Source: Caldovatus sediminis
Lineage (GTDB): Bacteria > Pseudomonadota > Alphaproteobacteria > Acetobacterales > Acetobacteraceae
DNA: 64,000 bases
Assembly (NCBI RefSeq): GCF_014644455.1
Contig: NZ_BMKS01000001.1
Span: 379,409 to 443,408 of the forward strand
Direction of reading: 5' to 3'
Shown here: positions 45,158 through 55,148 of the stretch, piece by piece
How positions within the stretch are numbered: the stretch's first letter is position 1
Layout: every line of letters starts with the position of its first letter
Program-made: the position numbers and the translations under genes
The notes under the pieces: model-generated
What the model was told of the DNA's origin: nothing
The model's input: only the letters and a program-made list of their open reading frames with translations
The model's database searches: none

Positions 45158-46554
45158 GCACCGCCACTGCCGCCCTTCGCCCCGCCGACGCCGTGATCCC
45201 CGCGCTGCGCGCGCTGCTCGGCGAGCGCCTCTCCACCGGCGCCGCCGTGCGCGAGCAGCACAGCCGCGGCGAGGACACCACCACGCCCCACCTGCCCGAC
45301 GCGGTCGCCTTCGCCGCGACGACGGAGGAGGTGAGCCGCATCCTCGCCCTCTGCCACCAGCACGGCGTGCCGGTCGTCCCCTTCGGCGCCGGCACCTCGC
45401 TCGAGGGCCATGTCACGCCGGTGCGCGGCGGCATCTCGCTCGACCTCTCGCGCATGACGGCGGTGCTGGAGGTCAACGCCGAGGACATGGACTGCCTGGT
45501 CGAGCCCGGCGTGACGCGCCAGCAGCTCAACGATTTCCTGCGCGACCGGGGGCTGTTCTTCCCGGTGGATCCCGGGAGCCACTGCACCATCGGCGGCATG
45601 TGCGCGACGCGCGCCTCCGGCACCAACGCCGTGCGCTACGGCACCATGCGCGAGAACGTGCTCGGCCTCGAGGTGGTGCTCGCCGACGGGCGCGTGATCA
45701 CGACCGGCGGACGCACGCGCAAGGCGGCGAACGGCTACGACCTGACGCGGCTGTTCATCGGCTCGGAGGGCACGCTCGGCGTCATCACCAAGGTCCGGCT
45801 GCGCCTGCACGGCATCCCTGAGGCGATGAGCGCCGCGGTCTGCCAGTTCCCCACCCTGGCGGCGGCGGTCGGGACGGTGATCGCGACCATGCAGTCCGGC
45901 ATCCCCGTCGCGCGGATCGAGATCCTCGACGAGGTGCAGATGGCCGCCTGCATCCGCCACTCGAGGCTCGAGGGCTTCCGGACGCTGCCGACCCTGTTCC
46001 TGGAGTTCCACGGCACGCCGGCGGGGGTGAAGGAGCAGGCGGAGGCGGTCGAGGCGATCGCCGCCGAGGCGGGCGGCACCGGCTTCGCCTGGGCGACCGA
46101 CGCGGAGAGCCGCAACCGCCTCTGGCAGGCGCGCCACGACGCCTACTGGGCGGCGATCGCGCTCCGCCCCGGCGCGCGCAGCGTCACCACCGACATCTGC
46201 GTGCCGATCTCGCGCCTCGCCGAGGCGCTGCTCGGCGCCAAGCGGGACATCGAGGAGTCCGGCCTGGTGGCGCCGATCGTCGGCCATGTCGGCGACGGCA
46301 ACTTCCACACCTGCATCGTCGTCAACCCCGACGACCCGGCGGAGATCGAGCGCGCCTGGGCGCTCGACCGGAAGATCGTCGCGCGGGCGCTCGACCTCGG
46401 CGGCACCTGCTCGGGCGAGCACGGCGTCGGCCTCGGCAAGCGCGAGTTCCTCGAGCGGGAGCACGGGCCGGAGGCGCTCGCCGTGATGCGCGGCCTCAAG
46501 GCGACGCTCGACCCGAAGGGCATCCTCAACCCGGGCAAGATGTTCCGGAACTGA
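45154..46554 (+). CDS. FAD-binding oxidase (glycolate / D-2-hydroxyacid dehydrogenase family)
   Basis: A 466-aa VAO-fold flavoprotein of the GlcD/D-lactate dehydrogenase type. The FAD domain has VPVVPFGAGTSLEGHVTPVR, DCLVEPGVTRQQLNDFLRDR, FPVDPGSHCTIGGMCATRAS and NGYDLTRLFIGSEGTLGVIT; the cap domain has SVTTDICVPISRLAEAL, GHVGDGNFHTCIVVNPDDP with metal-binding His, and GTCSGEHGVGLGKREFLE. It oxidises a 2-hydroxy acid and passes electrons to the respiratory chain. Overlaps the DDAH-like gene at ATGA; 9 bp before the MFS gene. No GlcE/GlcF partners. Confidence 0.94.
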   Translation: MSTATAALRPADAVIPALRALLGERLSTGAAVREQHSRGEDTTTPHLPDAVAFAATTEEVSRILALCHQHGVPVVPFGAGTSLEGHVTPVRGGISLDLSRMTAVLEVNAEDMDCLVEPGVTRQQLNDFLRDRGLFFPVDPGSHCTIGGMCATRASGTNAVRYGTMRENVLGLEVVLADGRVITTGGRTRKAANGYDLTRLFIGSEGTLGVITKVRLRLHGIPEAMSAAVCQFPTLAAAVGTVIATMQSGIPVARIEILDEVQMAACIRHSRLEGFRTLPTLFLEFHGTPAGVKEQAEAVEAIAAEAGGTGFAWATDAESRNRLWQARHDAYWAAIALRPGARSVTTDICVPISRLAEALLGAKRDIEESGLVAPIVGHVGDGNFHTCIVVNPDDPAEIERAWALDRKIVARALDLGGTCSGEHGVGLGKREFLEREHGPEALAVMRGLKATLDPKGILNPGKMFRN

Positions 46555-46563
46555 GCGCGCGGC

Positions 46564-47811
46564 ATGGGCCTCCCTGCAGCGGCGGCCGCCGCCGGGCCCG
46601 CCTCGCGCGCCCTGGCCCTCGCCATCGTCGTGCTCGCGCTCGGCCATGTGTTCTCGAACGCGGTGCGGACCCTGCCCGCGGTGGCGGCGGACGTGCTGCA
46701 GCGCGACCTCGGCATCGCCGCGGACGAGCTCGGCGCCATCACCGGGATCTTCCCCCTCGCCTTCGCCGCGACGATGGTGCCGGTCGGCGTGGCACTCGAC
46801 CGCTACGGGGTGAAGCCGGTCGCGCTGGTCCTCCTCGCGGTCTCGACGGCGGGGGCGGCGCTGGCCGCGGTGGCGCCGGGGCCGCTCGGCATGGCGCTGG
46901 CGCAGGCCGTGCTCGGCGTCGGGTGCAGCGGGATGCTCATGTGCCCGATGACCTACGCCGGGAAGACGCTGAGCCCCGCCCGCTTCGGCCTGTGGTCCGG
47001 GCTGATCACGACGATCGGCAACACCGGCATGCTACTCTCGGCGAGCCCCCTCGCCTGGCTGGTCGAGGCGAGCGGCTGGCGCGCCGGCTACTGGTCGGCC
47101 GCGGGCTTCGCCGCGCTGGCCGCCTTCCTCATCGCCCTGATCGTGCGCGAGGCGCCACCGCCGCGGCGCGATCCCCGACACACGGTGTGGGCCGATGCGC
47201 GGGAGGTGGTCGCGCTCGGCCTGTCGCGCCGGCTGCGCGCGCCGATGGTGCTGGCGCTGGCGAGCTTCGCCGCGGTGCTCGGCGTGCGCGGACTGTGGGG
47301 CGGGCCGTGGCTCATGGAGGTGAAAGGGATGCCCCGCATCCCGGCGGGCAACCTGCTGCTCGCCTGCACCGTCGCGATGACGGTGGGGCCTGCCCTGGCC
47401 GGCTGGGTGGCGCGGCGGTCGGGCGGGCGGGAGCGGGCGCTGCTCGCCGGCGGGCACCTCGCCGCCGCGGGGCTGCTCGTGCTGCTGCTGGCGGGCGGCC
47501 CGGGGGGGCCGTTCGGGCCGTTTCCGCCGGCGCTCGACGGGGCGCTGCTGGTCGGCTTCGGCCTCGCCATCGGCTCGCAGGTCCTCGCCTTCCCGATGGT
47601 GCGCGCGGCGGTGGCGCCGGAGCAGACGGGGCGCGCGCTCTCGGCCATGAACATCGCCTACTTCGGCGGGGCGGCCGCGCTGCAGGCGATCTCCGGCGCG
47701 GCCGCGGCCTCGGGCGGGATCGGGGCGGCGATCGCGAGCTTCGTCCTCGCCCTCGTGCTGTGCACCGCGGCCTTCCTGCTGCTGTCGCGCCGCGGCGGGG
47801 GGCGCCGATGA
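46564..47811 (+). CDS. MFS transporter
   Basis: A 415-aa major facilitator with 12 predicted helices. The A-motif loop between TM2 and TM3 is GVALDRYGVKPVALVL, and LGVGCSGMLMCPMTYAGKTL and WSGLITTIGNTGMLLSASPL sit in TM4-5. The central loop is the charged VREAPPPRRDPRHTVWADAR. The pattern is like NarK/CynX-type anion or nitrate/cyanate carriers rather than drug pumps, but this is a weak impression. Start ATG 46564, 9 bp after the FAD oxidase stop; probably takes up the substrate of that unit. Confidence 0.9.
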   Translation: MGLPAAAAAAGPASRALALAIVVLALGHVFSNAVRTLPAVAADVLQRDLGIAADELGAITGIFPLAFAATMVPVGVALDRYGVKPVALVLLAVSTAGAALAAVAPGPLGMALAQAVLGVGCSGMLMCPMTYAGKTLSPARFGLWSGLITTIGNTGMLLSASPLAWLVEASGWRAGYWSAAGFAALAAFLIALIVREAPPPRRDPRHTVWADAREVVALGLSRRLRAPMVLALASFAAVLGVRGLWGGPWLMEVKGMPRIPAGNLLLACTVAMTVGPALAGWVARRSGGRERALLAGGHLAAAGLLVLLLAGGPGGPFGPFPPALDGALLVGFGLAIGSQVLAFPMVRAAVAPEQTGRALSAMNIAYFGGAAALQAISGAAAASGGIGAAIASFVLALVLCTAAFLLLSRRGGGRR

Positions 47812-48213
47812 GCCGCGGCCTCCCGCGCGCCCTGGACGATGTGGGCGGTGCCCCCGCCGCGCGACCCGCAGGCACGCGGCGGCGACGCCGCGCAGCCGGC
47901 CGCGCGGCGATCTGGTGAAGTCGGCGCCCCTCGGCTATGAGGGACGGCTGCCGGCGTTCCGGGCGGTCCGGCTCCGCGCCCCGCCCGGCCCGTGCGAGGG
48001 AGGAATGGCGCGCTTGCCGCGCGCCGGGTGCGCGGCCTCGCGCCCCTCGCCGCCGGCATGCCGGCGGGGTTGCTGGCGCGGGCGCTCCCTGCCGGCGCGA
48101 CGCGATGCGCCGGCGGGCGTCGCGCCTCGGGGCGGCGGGATCCGGCGCCCGCCGCTTGACCTTTGTCGCCGCACCGCAACATGGGCGCGGCGTCCGCTTG
48201 GGAGTTCCGGGCC
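47812..48213. other. 402-bp gap with two palindromes and a candidate promoter
   Basis: No convincing gene lies between the MFS and RND adaptor genes. It holds a 7-bp stem GGCGCGC/GCGCGCC with loop TTGCC (48007-48025) and an 18-bp perfect palindrome CCGCCGGCA/TGCCGGCGG (48050-48067), which may end MFS transcription or bind a regulator of the pump. A promoter-like TTGACC occurs near its right end. Confidence 0.5.
48156..48184 (+). promoter_or_regulatory. Candidate promoter of the RND pump operon
   Basis: CTTGACC (-35 hexamer 48156-48161) with a poor -10, ACATGG (48179-48184), 17 bp downstream. The start of transcription would lie ~10 bp before the Shine-Dalgarno GGAG at 48201. Supported mainly by the good -35. 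Confidence 0.35.
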
Positions 48214-49446
48214 ATGCCTCCGGTCAAGGCGCGCGCTCCGTTCCGCGCGCTGCTCGTCTGCCTGCTCCTCGCCGCCGGCCTCCTCGCGGGCCCGGCCATG
48301 GCGCAGTTCGGCGCGGCGGGACCGCCGGCCGTCGGCGTCGTCACCGCCGAGCGCCGCCCCGTGACCGAACGGACCGAGTTCGTCGGCCGCATCGAGGCGA
48401 TCCACCGCGTGGATCTGCGCGCCCGCATCACCGGCTTTCTCGAGGAGCGCCTGTTCGAGGAAGGCCAGGAGGTGCGGGCCGGCGAGCCGCTGTTCCGCAT
48501 CGAGCGCGCGCCCTACGAGGCGCAGCTCGAGCAGGCCCGCGCCAACCTCGCTTCGGCGCAGGCGACGCTCGAGAACGCCCGCGTCGCGCTCGCCCGCGCG
48601 CGCGAGCTGCGCGCGAGCGGCGCCGGCACCCAGGCGCAGCTCGACAACGCCATCGCGCAGGAGCGCACCGCCGACGCCGGCGTGCTCGCCGCCCGGGCGG
48701 CCGTGCGCGTCGCCGAGATCAGCCTCGGCTACACCGAGATCGCCGCGCCGATCGACGGCAAGATCGGCCGCTCGACCTATTCCGTGGGCAACGTGGTGGG
48801 GCCGCAGAGCGAGCCGCTGGCCACCATCGTCAGCCAGGACCCGATGCGGGTGGCGTTCCACGTCAGCCAGCGGCAGTCGCTCGAGCTGCGCAGCCGCTAC
48901 GACGCGCGCGGCGGCCTCGGGGCGACGGTGGTGCGCGTGCAGCGCGCCGACGGCACGCTCTACCCGCATGCGGGGCGGATCGACTTCATCGACACCCAGC
49001 TCGACCGCAACACCGACACGATCCTGGTGCGCGCGGCGATCCCGAACCCGCCGCACCGGGCGCCGGCCGGGACCGCCCGCGGCACCGGCGCCCGCGAGCT
49101 GATCGACGGCGAGTTCGTCACCGTCTTCCTCGAGGGGGCGGAGCCGGTGCAGGCGGTCGTCATCCCCCGCGCGGCGGTGCTGCAGGACCAGGGCGGCAGC
49201 TTCGTCTTCGTCGTCGGCGAGGGGAACCGCGCGGAGCGCCGCAACGTGCGGCTCGGCCGCGGCACCGCCGAGGTCGCGGTGGTCGAGGAGGGCCTCTCCG
49301 GCGGCGAGACCGTGATCGCCGAGGGCCTGCAGCGCGTCCGCCCCGGCCAGCCGGTGGATCCCGCCCCCGCGGCGCCGGCGGGCCCGCCGGCGGCCGCCGG
49401 CGGCGCGCGGCCGCCCGGCCCCGCCGCGGCCGGCCGGCGGGGCTGA
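48214..49446 (+). CDS. RND efflux pump periplasmic adaptor subunit
   Basis: A 410-aa membrane-fusion protein of the AcrA/MexE type. It has a signal peptide ([20 protein letters not shown], cleavage at AMA-QFG), the lipoyl half-motifs [20 protein letters not shown] and [20 protein letters not shown], a helical hairpin ([20 protein letters not shown]) and beta-barrel [20 protein letters not shown], ending in a Pro/Ala/Gly-rich tail. Start ATG 48214 has GGAG 9 nt upstream and gives a proper signal peptide; an earlier in-frame start at 48163 would not. The pump gene follows after 16 bp. Confidence 0.95.
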   Translation: MPPVKARAPFRALLVCLLLAAGLLAGPAMAQFGAAGPPAVGVVTAERRPVTERTEFVGRIEAIHRVDLRARITGFLEERLFEEGQEVRAGEPLFRIERAPYEAQLEQARANLASAQATLENARVALARARELRASGAGTQAQLDNAIAQERTADAGVLAARAAVRVAEISLGYTEIAAPIDGKIGRSTYSVGNVVGPQSEPLATIVSQDPMRVAFHVSQRQSLELRSRYDARGGLGATVVRVQRADGTLYPHAGRIDFIDTQLDRNTDTILVRAAIPNPPHRAPAGTARGTGARELIDGEFVTVFLEGAEPVQAVVIPRAAVLQDQGGSFVFVVGEGNRAERRNVRLGRGTAEVAVVEEGLSGGETVIAEGLQRVRPGQPVDPAPAAPAGPPAAAGGARPPGPAAAGRRG

Positions 49447-49462
49447 GGCGCGGACGGCGCCG

Positions 49463-52400
49463 ATGCTCTCCTCCGTCTTCATCGCCCGCCCGCGGCTCGC
49501 CATCGTCATCGCGATCGTGACGACGCTGGCGGGGCTGATCGCGATGCTGCGCATCCCGGTCAGCCAGTTCCCGGACATCGTCCCACCGCAGGTCTCGGTG
49601 ACCACGCGCTACCCGGGCGCCTCCGCCGCGGTGGTCGAGACCACGGTCGCCCAGCCGATCGAGAGCGCCGTCAACGGCGTGGACGGCATGCTCTACATGC
49701 GCTCCAACAGCGGCAACGACGGCAGCTACACGCTGAGCGTCACCTTCGCCCTCGGCACCAACCCGGACGTCAACACCGTCAACGTCAACAACCGGGTGCA
49801 GGCGGCGATGGCGCGGCTGCCGCAGGAGGTGCAGCGCAACGGCGTGACGGTGCGCAAGCAGTCCTCCGCCGTGCTGCAGTTCCTCGCCCTCTATTCGGAG
49901 AGCGGCGAGCACGACCGGCTGTTCCTGTCCAACTACGCGACGATCAACATCCTCGACACCCTCGCGCGCGTGCCCGGCGTCGGCCAGGTGAACCTGTTCG
50001 GCGCGATGGACTACTCGATGCGGATCTGGTTCGAGGTGGACCGGCTGATCAGCCTCAACGTCACGCCGCAGGACGTGATCGCCGCGATCCAGGCGCAGAA
50101 CGTGCAGGCCGCGGTCGGGCGGATCGGGGCGCAGCCCACGGGCGAGGAGCAGCAGTTCCAGCTCAACATCCAGACCCAGGGCCGCCTCTCCACGCCGGAG
50201 CAGTTCGGCAGGATCGTGATCCGGGCGAATCCCGACGGCTCGGTCCTGCGCCTGCGCGACGTGGCGCGCGTCGAGCTCGGCGCGGCCAGCATGGACACCG
50301 AGAGCCGCCTGAACGGCCGGCCGACCGTGACCATGGGCGTCTACCTCTCGCCCGGCGCGAACGCGGTGCAGGTGGCGCGGTCGGTGCGCGACACGCTGGC
50401 GCGCCTCTCCGAGCGCTACCCCGAGGGGGTGCGGCACCTCGTCGTGTACGACACCTCGGACTTCGTCTCCGACACCATCCGCGAGGTGCTCAAGACGCTG
50501 CTCGAGGCCTTCGTCCTCGTCGTGCTGGTGGTCTACCTCTTCCTCGGCAGCCTGCGCGCGACGGTGATCCCGACCATCGCGGTCCCGGTGAGCCTGATCG
50601 GCACCTTCGCGGTGCTGCTCGCGGTCGGCTACACGGCGAACACCATCTCGCTCCTCGCCCTCGCGCTCGCGATCGGCATCGTGGTGGACGACGCCATCGT
50701 CGTCGTCGAGAACGTCGAGCGGGTGATGGAGGAGAACCCCGACCTGCCGCCGGCCGAGGCGACGCGCAAGGCGATGCGCGAGATCACCGGGCCGATCATC
50801 GCCATCACCCTCGTCCTCCTCTCGGTCTTCGTGCCGGTCGCCTTCATCCCGGGCGTCTCCGGCGTGCTGTTCCGCCAGTTCGCGGTCACGATCTCGGTGG
50901 CGATGCTGATCTCGGCGGTCAACGCGCTCACCCTCTCGCCCGCGCTCTGCGCGCTGGTGCTGCGGCCGCGCCACGGGCCGCGGCGCGGTCCGATCCGCCA
51001 CGTGCTGCGGGGGATCGACGCGGTGCGCGACGGCTACGCCTGGATCGTGGCGCGGCTGACGCGCGTCGCCGCGCTCTCGCTGCTGCTGATCGCGGTGGTG
51101 GGCGCCGGCATCTGGGGCCTCGCCGCGCGCACGCCGCAGGGCTTCCTGCCGCAGGAGGACCAGGGCGCCTTCTTCGTCCAGGTCCAGCTCCCCCAGGGTG
51201 CCTCGGTCGCGCGCACCCGCGCCGCGGTCGAGCAGGTGGAGGCGATCCTGAGGCGGAACCCGGCGATCGAGCACGTCCTCGCCATCGTCGGCTTCAGCCT
51301 GATCGACCAGGGCGCGCAGCCCAACTCCGCCTTCATGGTCGCGCGGATGAGGCCCTTCGAGGACCGCACGCGGGTGCAGGATTCGGTCTTCGCCGCGATC
51401 GGGCAGGTGTTCGGCGCGGCGCAGGGCATCCGGGTGGCCAACGTCTTCGCCTTCAACATCCCGCCGATCATCGGCCTCGGCACCGGCGGCGGCTTCGACT
51501 ACCAGCTCCAGGACTTCGAGGGGCGGGACCCGGCCGAGCTCGGCGCCACCATGCTCGGCCTGGTCGTCGCGGCCAACCAGGACCCGCGCCTCGCCGCCGT
51601 CTTCTCCACCTTCTCGCCGACCACGCCGAGCCTGTTCCTCGACGTGGACCGCGACAAGGCGCAGGCGCTCGGCGTGCGCATCGCCGACATCTTCACCGCG
51701 CTGCAGGCGACGCTCGGCGGATTCTACGTCAACGACTTCAACCTGTTCGGGCGCACCTGGCAGGTCAACGTCCAGGCCGAGGCCACCGACCGCGACGACG
51801 TGCCCGACATCTGGCGCATCCACGTCCGCAACCGGAACGGCGAGATGGTGCCGCTGCGCGCCTTCGCCGACGTGCGCGTCGTCGTCGGCCCGCAGACCAT
51901 CAGCCGCTACAACAATTACCGCTCCGTGCTGATCAACGGGGCACCGCGCCCGGGCGTCTCCTCCGGCGACGCGCTGGCGGCGATGGAGGAGATCTCGGCC
52001 CGCGTGCTGCCCGCGGGCTACGGCTACGAGTGGACCGGCACCGCCTACCAGGAAAAGCAGGCCGCCGGGCAGACCGGCTTCCTGGTCGGCCTCGCCATCC
52101 TCTTCGCCTACCTGTTCCTCGTCGCGCTCTACGAGAGCTGGACCATTCCGGTGCCGGTGCTGCTCTCGGTCACGGTCGGCGGCCTCGGCTCCTTCCTCGC
52201 GATCCTCGTCGCGGGGATGAGCCTCGACGTCTATGCGCAGATCGGGCTCGTCGTGCTGATCGCCCTGGCGGCGAAGAACGGCATCCTGATCGTCGAGTTC
52301 GCCAAGGAGGCGCGCGAGCGCGGCCTCCCGATCCGCGAGGCCGCGGTGACCGGGGCGCGGCTGCGCTTCCGCGCGGTGATGATGACCTCGCTCGCCTTCA

Positions 52401-52615
52401 CCCTGGGGCTGGTGCCGCTCGTGCTCGCGACCGGGGCGGCGATGCTGTCGCGCCGCGCGGTGGGCACGCCGGTGTTCGGGGGCATGCTGGCGGCGTCGCT
52501 GGTCGGCATCTTCTTCATCCCCATGCTCTACGCCGTGTTCCAGACCGCGCGCGAGAGGGTCAAGCGCGGCCTGCGCCGGCACCCGGCGAGGCGGGAGCAG
52601 CTTCCGGCCGAATGA
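49463..52615 (+). CDS. RND efflux permease, HAE1 (AcrB/MexF-like)
   Basis: A 1050-aa inner membrane pump with 12 transmembrane helices and two large periplasmic loops. It starts [20 protein letters not shown] and has the proton relay Asp409-Asp410 in [20 protein letters not shown] and Lys938 in [60 protein letters not shown] and [20 protein letters not shown] are standard HAE1 text. It exports hydrophobic drugs or similar compounds with the adaptor at 48214. No outer-membrane channel or local TetR/MarR regulator is adjacent. Start ATG 49463. Confidence 0.97.
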   Translation: MLSSVFIARPRLAIVIAIVTTLAGLIAMLRIPVSQFPDIVPPQVSVTTRYPGASAAVVETTVAQPIESAVNGVDGMLYMRSNSGNDGSYTLSVTFALGTNPDVNTVNVNNRVQAAMARLPQEVQRNGVTVRKQSSAVLQFLALYSESGEHDRLFLSNYATINILDTLARVPGVGQVNLFGAMDYSMRIWFEVDRLISLNVTPQDVIAAIQAQNVQAAVGRIGAQPTGEEQQFQLNIQTQGRLSTPEQFGRIVIRANPDGSVLRLRDVARVELGAASMDTESRLNGRPTVTMGVYLSPGANAVQVARSVRDTLARLSERYPEGVRHLVVYDTSDFVSDTIREVLKTLLEAFVLVVLVVYLFLGSLRATVIPTIAVPVSLIGTFAVLLAVGYTANTISLLALALAIGIVVDDAIVVVENVERVMEENPDLPPAEATRKAMREITGPIIAITLVLLSVFVPVAFIPGVSGVLFRQFAVTISVAMLISAVNALTLSPALCALVLRPRHGPRRGPIRHVLRGIDAVRDGYAWIVARLTRVAALSLLLIAVVGAGIWGLAARTPQGFLPQEDQGAFFVQVQLPQGASVARTRAAVEQVEAILRRNPAIEHVLAIVGFSLIDQGAQPNSAFMVARMRPFEDRTRVQDSVFAAIGQVFGAAQGIRVANVFAFNIPPIIGLGTGGGFDYQLQDFEGRDPAELGATMLGLVVAANQDPRLAAVFSTFSPTTPSLFLDVDRDKAQALGVRIADIFTALQATLGGFYVNDFNLFGRTWQVNVQAEATDRDDVPDIWRIHVRNRNGEMVPLRAFADVRVVVGPQTISRYNNYRSVLINGAPRPGVSSGDALAAMEEISARVLPAGYGYEWTGTAYQEKQAAGQTGFLVGLAILFAYLFLVALYESWTIPVPVLLSVTVGGLGSFLAILVAGMSLDVYAQIGLVVLIALAAKNGILIVEFAKEARERGLPIREAAVTGARLRFRAVMMTSLAFTLGLVPLVLATGAAMLSRRAVGTPVFGGMLAASLVGIFFIPMLYAVFQTARERVKRGLRRHPARREQLPAE

Positions 52616-52637
52616 ACCGCGGACGGGGCGACGGCCG

Positions 52638-52659
52638 GCGCCTCACCGCCGGGAGGCGC
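52638..52659 (+). terminator. Terminator after the RND pump
   Basis: GCGCCTC (52638-52644) pairs with GAGGCGC (52653-52659) around an 8-nt loop, 22 bp after the pump stop, followed by a pyrimidine stretch GTCATCTCTCC. Confidence 0.5.
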
Positions 52660-52759
52660 GTCATCTCTCCGTGCCCCCCTTGGCGGCGACGCCGGACCTG
52701 GCGGATGATGCGGCGACGGAGACCCGATGGTCCCTTTCCACGCGGGGGAGCGAGCGAAC

Positions 52760-55120
52760 ATGGCGAAGTTCGGACTGAGCCAGCCGGTCCGGCGGATCGA
52801 GGACCCGAGACTCCTGCTCGGCCGCGGGCGCTACACCGACGACATCGCGCTGCCCGGCCAGGCCCACGGCGTCGTCCTGCGCAGCCCGCACGCGCACGCC
52901 CGCATCCTGCGCATCGACACGGCGGCGGCCGCAGCCCTGCCGGGCGTGCTCGGCGTCTTCACCGCGAAGGACCTGCGGGCGGAGGGCCTGGGCGAGCTGC
53001 CCTGCGCCATCCCCCTGCGCAACGCCGACGGCACGCCGCGCGCCGACACGCCGCACTACGCCCTCGCCGAGGACCGCGTGCGGTACGTCGGCGACCCGGT
53101 CGCCTTCGTCGTCGCGGAGACCGCCAAGGCCGCGCGCGACGCCGCCGAGGCGGTCGAGGTGGACTACGAGGTCCTGCCCTCCGTCACCGACCTCGCCACC
53201 GCGACCGAGCCCGGCCAGCCGCAGGTCTGGGACGCGGCGCGGAACAACGTCTGCTTCGACTGGGAGGCCGGCGACAGGGCCAAGGCCGACGCGCTGTTCG
53301 CGCAGGCCGCGCACGTGACGCGGCTCCGCGTCGTCAACAACCGCGTCGTCGTCGCCAGCATGGAAGCGCGCGCCGCCCTCGCCCTCTACGACGAGCAGGA
53401 CCGCGGCGGGCGGTTCACGCTCTACGCCAACACGCAGGGCTCCTGGCTGGTGCGCGGCCTGCTCGCCAACGCGGTTTTCAGGCTGCCGGAGGACCGCTTC
53501 CACGTCATCACGCCCGACGTCGGCGGCGGCTTCGGCATGAAGCTCTTCCTCTATCCCGAGCACGTGCTGGTCTGCTTCGCCGCGCGCCGCCTGAGGCGCC
53601 CGGTGAAGTGGACCTCCGAGCGCACCGAGGCCTTCCTCGCCGACACCCACGGCCGCGACAACGTCACCGAGGGCGAGCTCGCGCTCGACAAGGACGGGCG
53701 GTTCCTCGCGCTGCGCACGCGCAACCTCGCGAACATGGGCGCCTACCTCTCCACCTTCGCGCCGTTCATCCCGACCGGGGCGGGGACCAAGGTGCTGGCG
53801 AGCGTCTACGGATTCCAGGCGGTCCACGCGCGGGTGATCGGCGTGCTGACCAACACCGTCCCGGTGGACGCCTACCGGGGCGCCGGCAGGCCGGAGAGCA
53901 ACTACCTGGTCGAGCGCCTGATCGACACGGCGGCGCGCGAGCTCGGGATCGACCGGGTGGAGCTGCGCCGACGCAACATGGTGCCCCCGGATGCCATGCC
54001 CTTCGTCACCGCGATGGGGCAGCGCTACGATTCGGGCGACTTCCCCCGGGTCCTCGACGCCGCGCTGGCGAAGGCCGACTGGGCCGGCTTCCCCGCGCGC
54101 AGGGCGGAGGCGGCGCGGCGCGGCCGGCGGCGCGGCATCGGCCTCGCCTACTACCTCGAGGCGACCGGCGGCGACCCGACCGAGCGCGCCGCCGTGCGCT
54201 TCGCCGCGGACGGCATGGTCGAGGTCGTCGTCGGCACCCAGAGCACGGGCCAGGGGCACGAGACCGCCTACGCCATGCTCACCAGCCACGAGCTCGGCAT
54301 CCCGATGGAGAAGATCCGCATCGTGCAGGGCGATTCGGACTCGCTGCCGAGCGGCGGCGGCACGGGCGGGGCGCGCAGCCTCTACTCGGAGGGCCAGGCG
54401 ATCCTCGTCACCGCCGCTGCGGTCGTGGAGAAGGGGAAGCGGGCGGCGTCCGAGCACCTCGAGGCCGCGGTCGCCGACATCGAGTTCTCCGCCGCCGGCG
54501 GCGTGGGGCGGTTCGCCGTGGCCGGCACCGACCGCGCGGTGGACATCCTGACCCTCGCCCGCATCCAGCGCGAGAAGGCGGCGCGCGGCGAGGCCGCGAC
54601 GCAGCTCGACGCGGCGGAGCAGGCGCAGATCCAGGCCCACACCTTCCCGAACGGCTGCCACGTCGCGGAGGTGGAGGTGGATCCCGACACCGGCCGCGTC
54701 GAGATCGTGCGCTACGTCGTCGCCGACGACTTCGGCCACCCGCTCAACCCGCTGATCGCGCGCGGGCAGGTGCACGGCGGCGTCGCGCAGGGCGTCGGCC
54801 AGGCGATGCTGGAGCGCGCCGCCTACGACCCCGACAGCGGCCAGCTCCTCTCCGCGAGCTTCATGGACTATGCGCTCCCGCGCGCCGACGACCTGCCCGA
54901 CATCCAGGTGGACCTGCTGGAAATCCCCTGCGAGACCAACCCGCTCGGCGTCAAGGGCGCGGGCGAGGCGGGGGCGGTCGGCTCGCCGCCGGCGTTCGTC
55001 AACGCGCTGGTGGACGCGCTCGCCGAGGACGGCGTGCGCCACCTCGACATGCCGGCCACGCCCGAGGCGGTGTGGAGGGCGCTGGCGGCGGCCGGGGGCG
55101 GGGCGAGGCGGGCGGCCTGA
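52760..55120 (+). CDS. Xanthine dehydrogenase family molybdopterin-binding subunit (solitary)
   Basis: A 786-aa molybdenum hydroxylase large subunit. RRIEDPRLLLGRGRYTDDIA starts the N-terminal aldehyde-oxidase domain; the cofactor domain has DVGGGFGMKLFLYPEH (Gly-loop 255-261), PVDAYRGAGRPESNYLVERL (Tyr372), GTQSTGQGHETAYAMLTSHE and the catalytic Glu736 in GVKGAGEAGAVGSPPAFVNA. The active-site loop lacks the Cys of CO dehydrogenase (AYRGAGR instead of YRCSFR), so an aldehyde or N-heterocycle substrate is likelier than CO. The FAD and 2Fe-2S subunits usually encoded beside it are absent on both sides. Start ATG 52760 with GGGAG 10 nt upstream, preferred over ATG 52727. Confidence 0.94.
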   Translation: MAKFGLSQPVRRIEDPRLLLGRGRYTDDIALPGQAHGVVLRSPHAHARILRIDTAAAAALPGVLGVFTAKDLRAEGLGELPCAIPLRNADGTPRADTPHYALAEDRVRYVGDPVAFVVAETAKAARDAAEAVEVDYEVLPSVTDLATATEPGQPQVWDAARNNVCFDWEAGDRAKADALFAQAAHVTRLRVVNNRVVVASMEARAALALYDEQDRGGRFTLYANTQGSWLVRGLLANAVFRLPEDRFHVITPDVGGGFGMKLFLYPEHVLVCFAARRLRRPVKWTSERTEAFLADTHGRDNVTEGELALDKDGRFLALRTRNLANMGAYLSTFAPFIPTGAGTKVLASVYGFQAVHARVIGVLTNTVPVDAYRGAGRPESNYLVERLIDTAARELGIDRVELRRRNMVPPDAMPFVTAMGQRYDSGDFPRVLDAALAKADWAGFPARRAEAARRGRRRGIGLAYYLEATGGDPTERAAVRFAADGMVEVVVGTQSTGQGHETAYAMLTSHELGIPMEKIRIVQGDSDSLPSGGGTGGARSLYSEGQAILVTAAAVVEKGKRAASEHLEAAVADIEFSAAGGVGRFAVAGTDRAVDILTLARIQREKAARGEAATQLDAAEQAQIQAHTFPNGCHVAEVEVDPDTGRVEIVRYVVADDFGHPLNPLIARGQVHGGVAQGVGQAMLERAAYDPDSGQLLSASFMDYALPRADDLPDIQVDLLEIPCETNPLGVKGAGEAGAVGSPPAFVNALVDALAEDGVRHLDMPATPEAVWRALAAAGGGARRAA

Positions 55121-55130
55121 CGCGGCGGGC

Positions 55131-55148
55131 GGCGCGCGGGGCCGCGCC
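55131..55148. terminator. Hairpin in the convergent gap before the Crp/Fnr gene
   Basis: GGCGCG (55131-55136) with CGCGCC (55143-55148), 6-nt loop, within the 28 bp between the two convergent stops. No T-run. Confidence 0.35.

Noticed and set aside
49160-52582. 1140-codon minus-strand frame
   Set aside because: Lies fully antisense to the RND pump and reads as His/Asp/Arg/Glu repeats without hydrophobic periodicity; the pump on the plus strand has every family motif.
52661-55042. 793-codon minus-strand frame over the molybdenum enzyme
   Set aside because: Antisense shadow, same low-complexity character.
52760-55120. Carbon monoxide dehydrogenase CoxL
   Set aside because: The active-site loop reads AYRGAGR rather than the Cys-containing form I CoxL loop, and coxS/coxM are missing.
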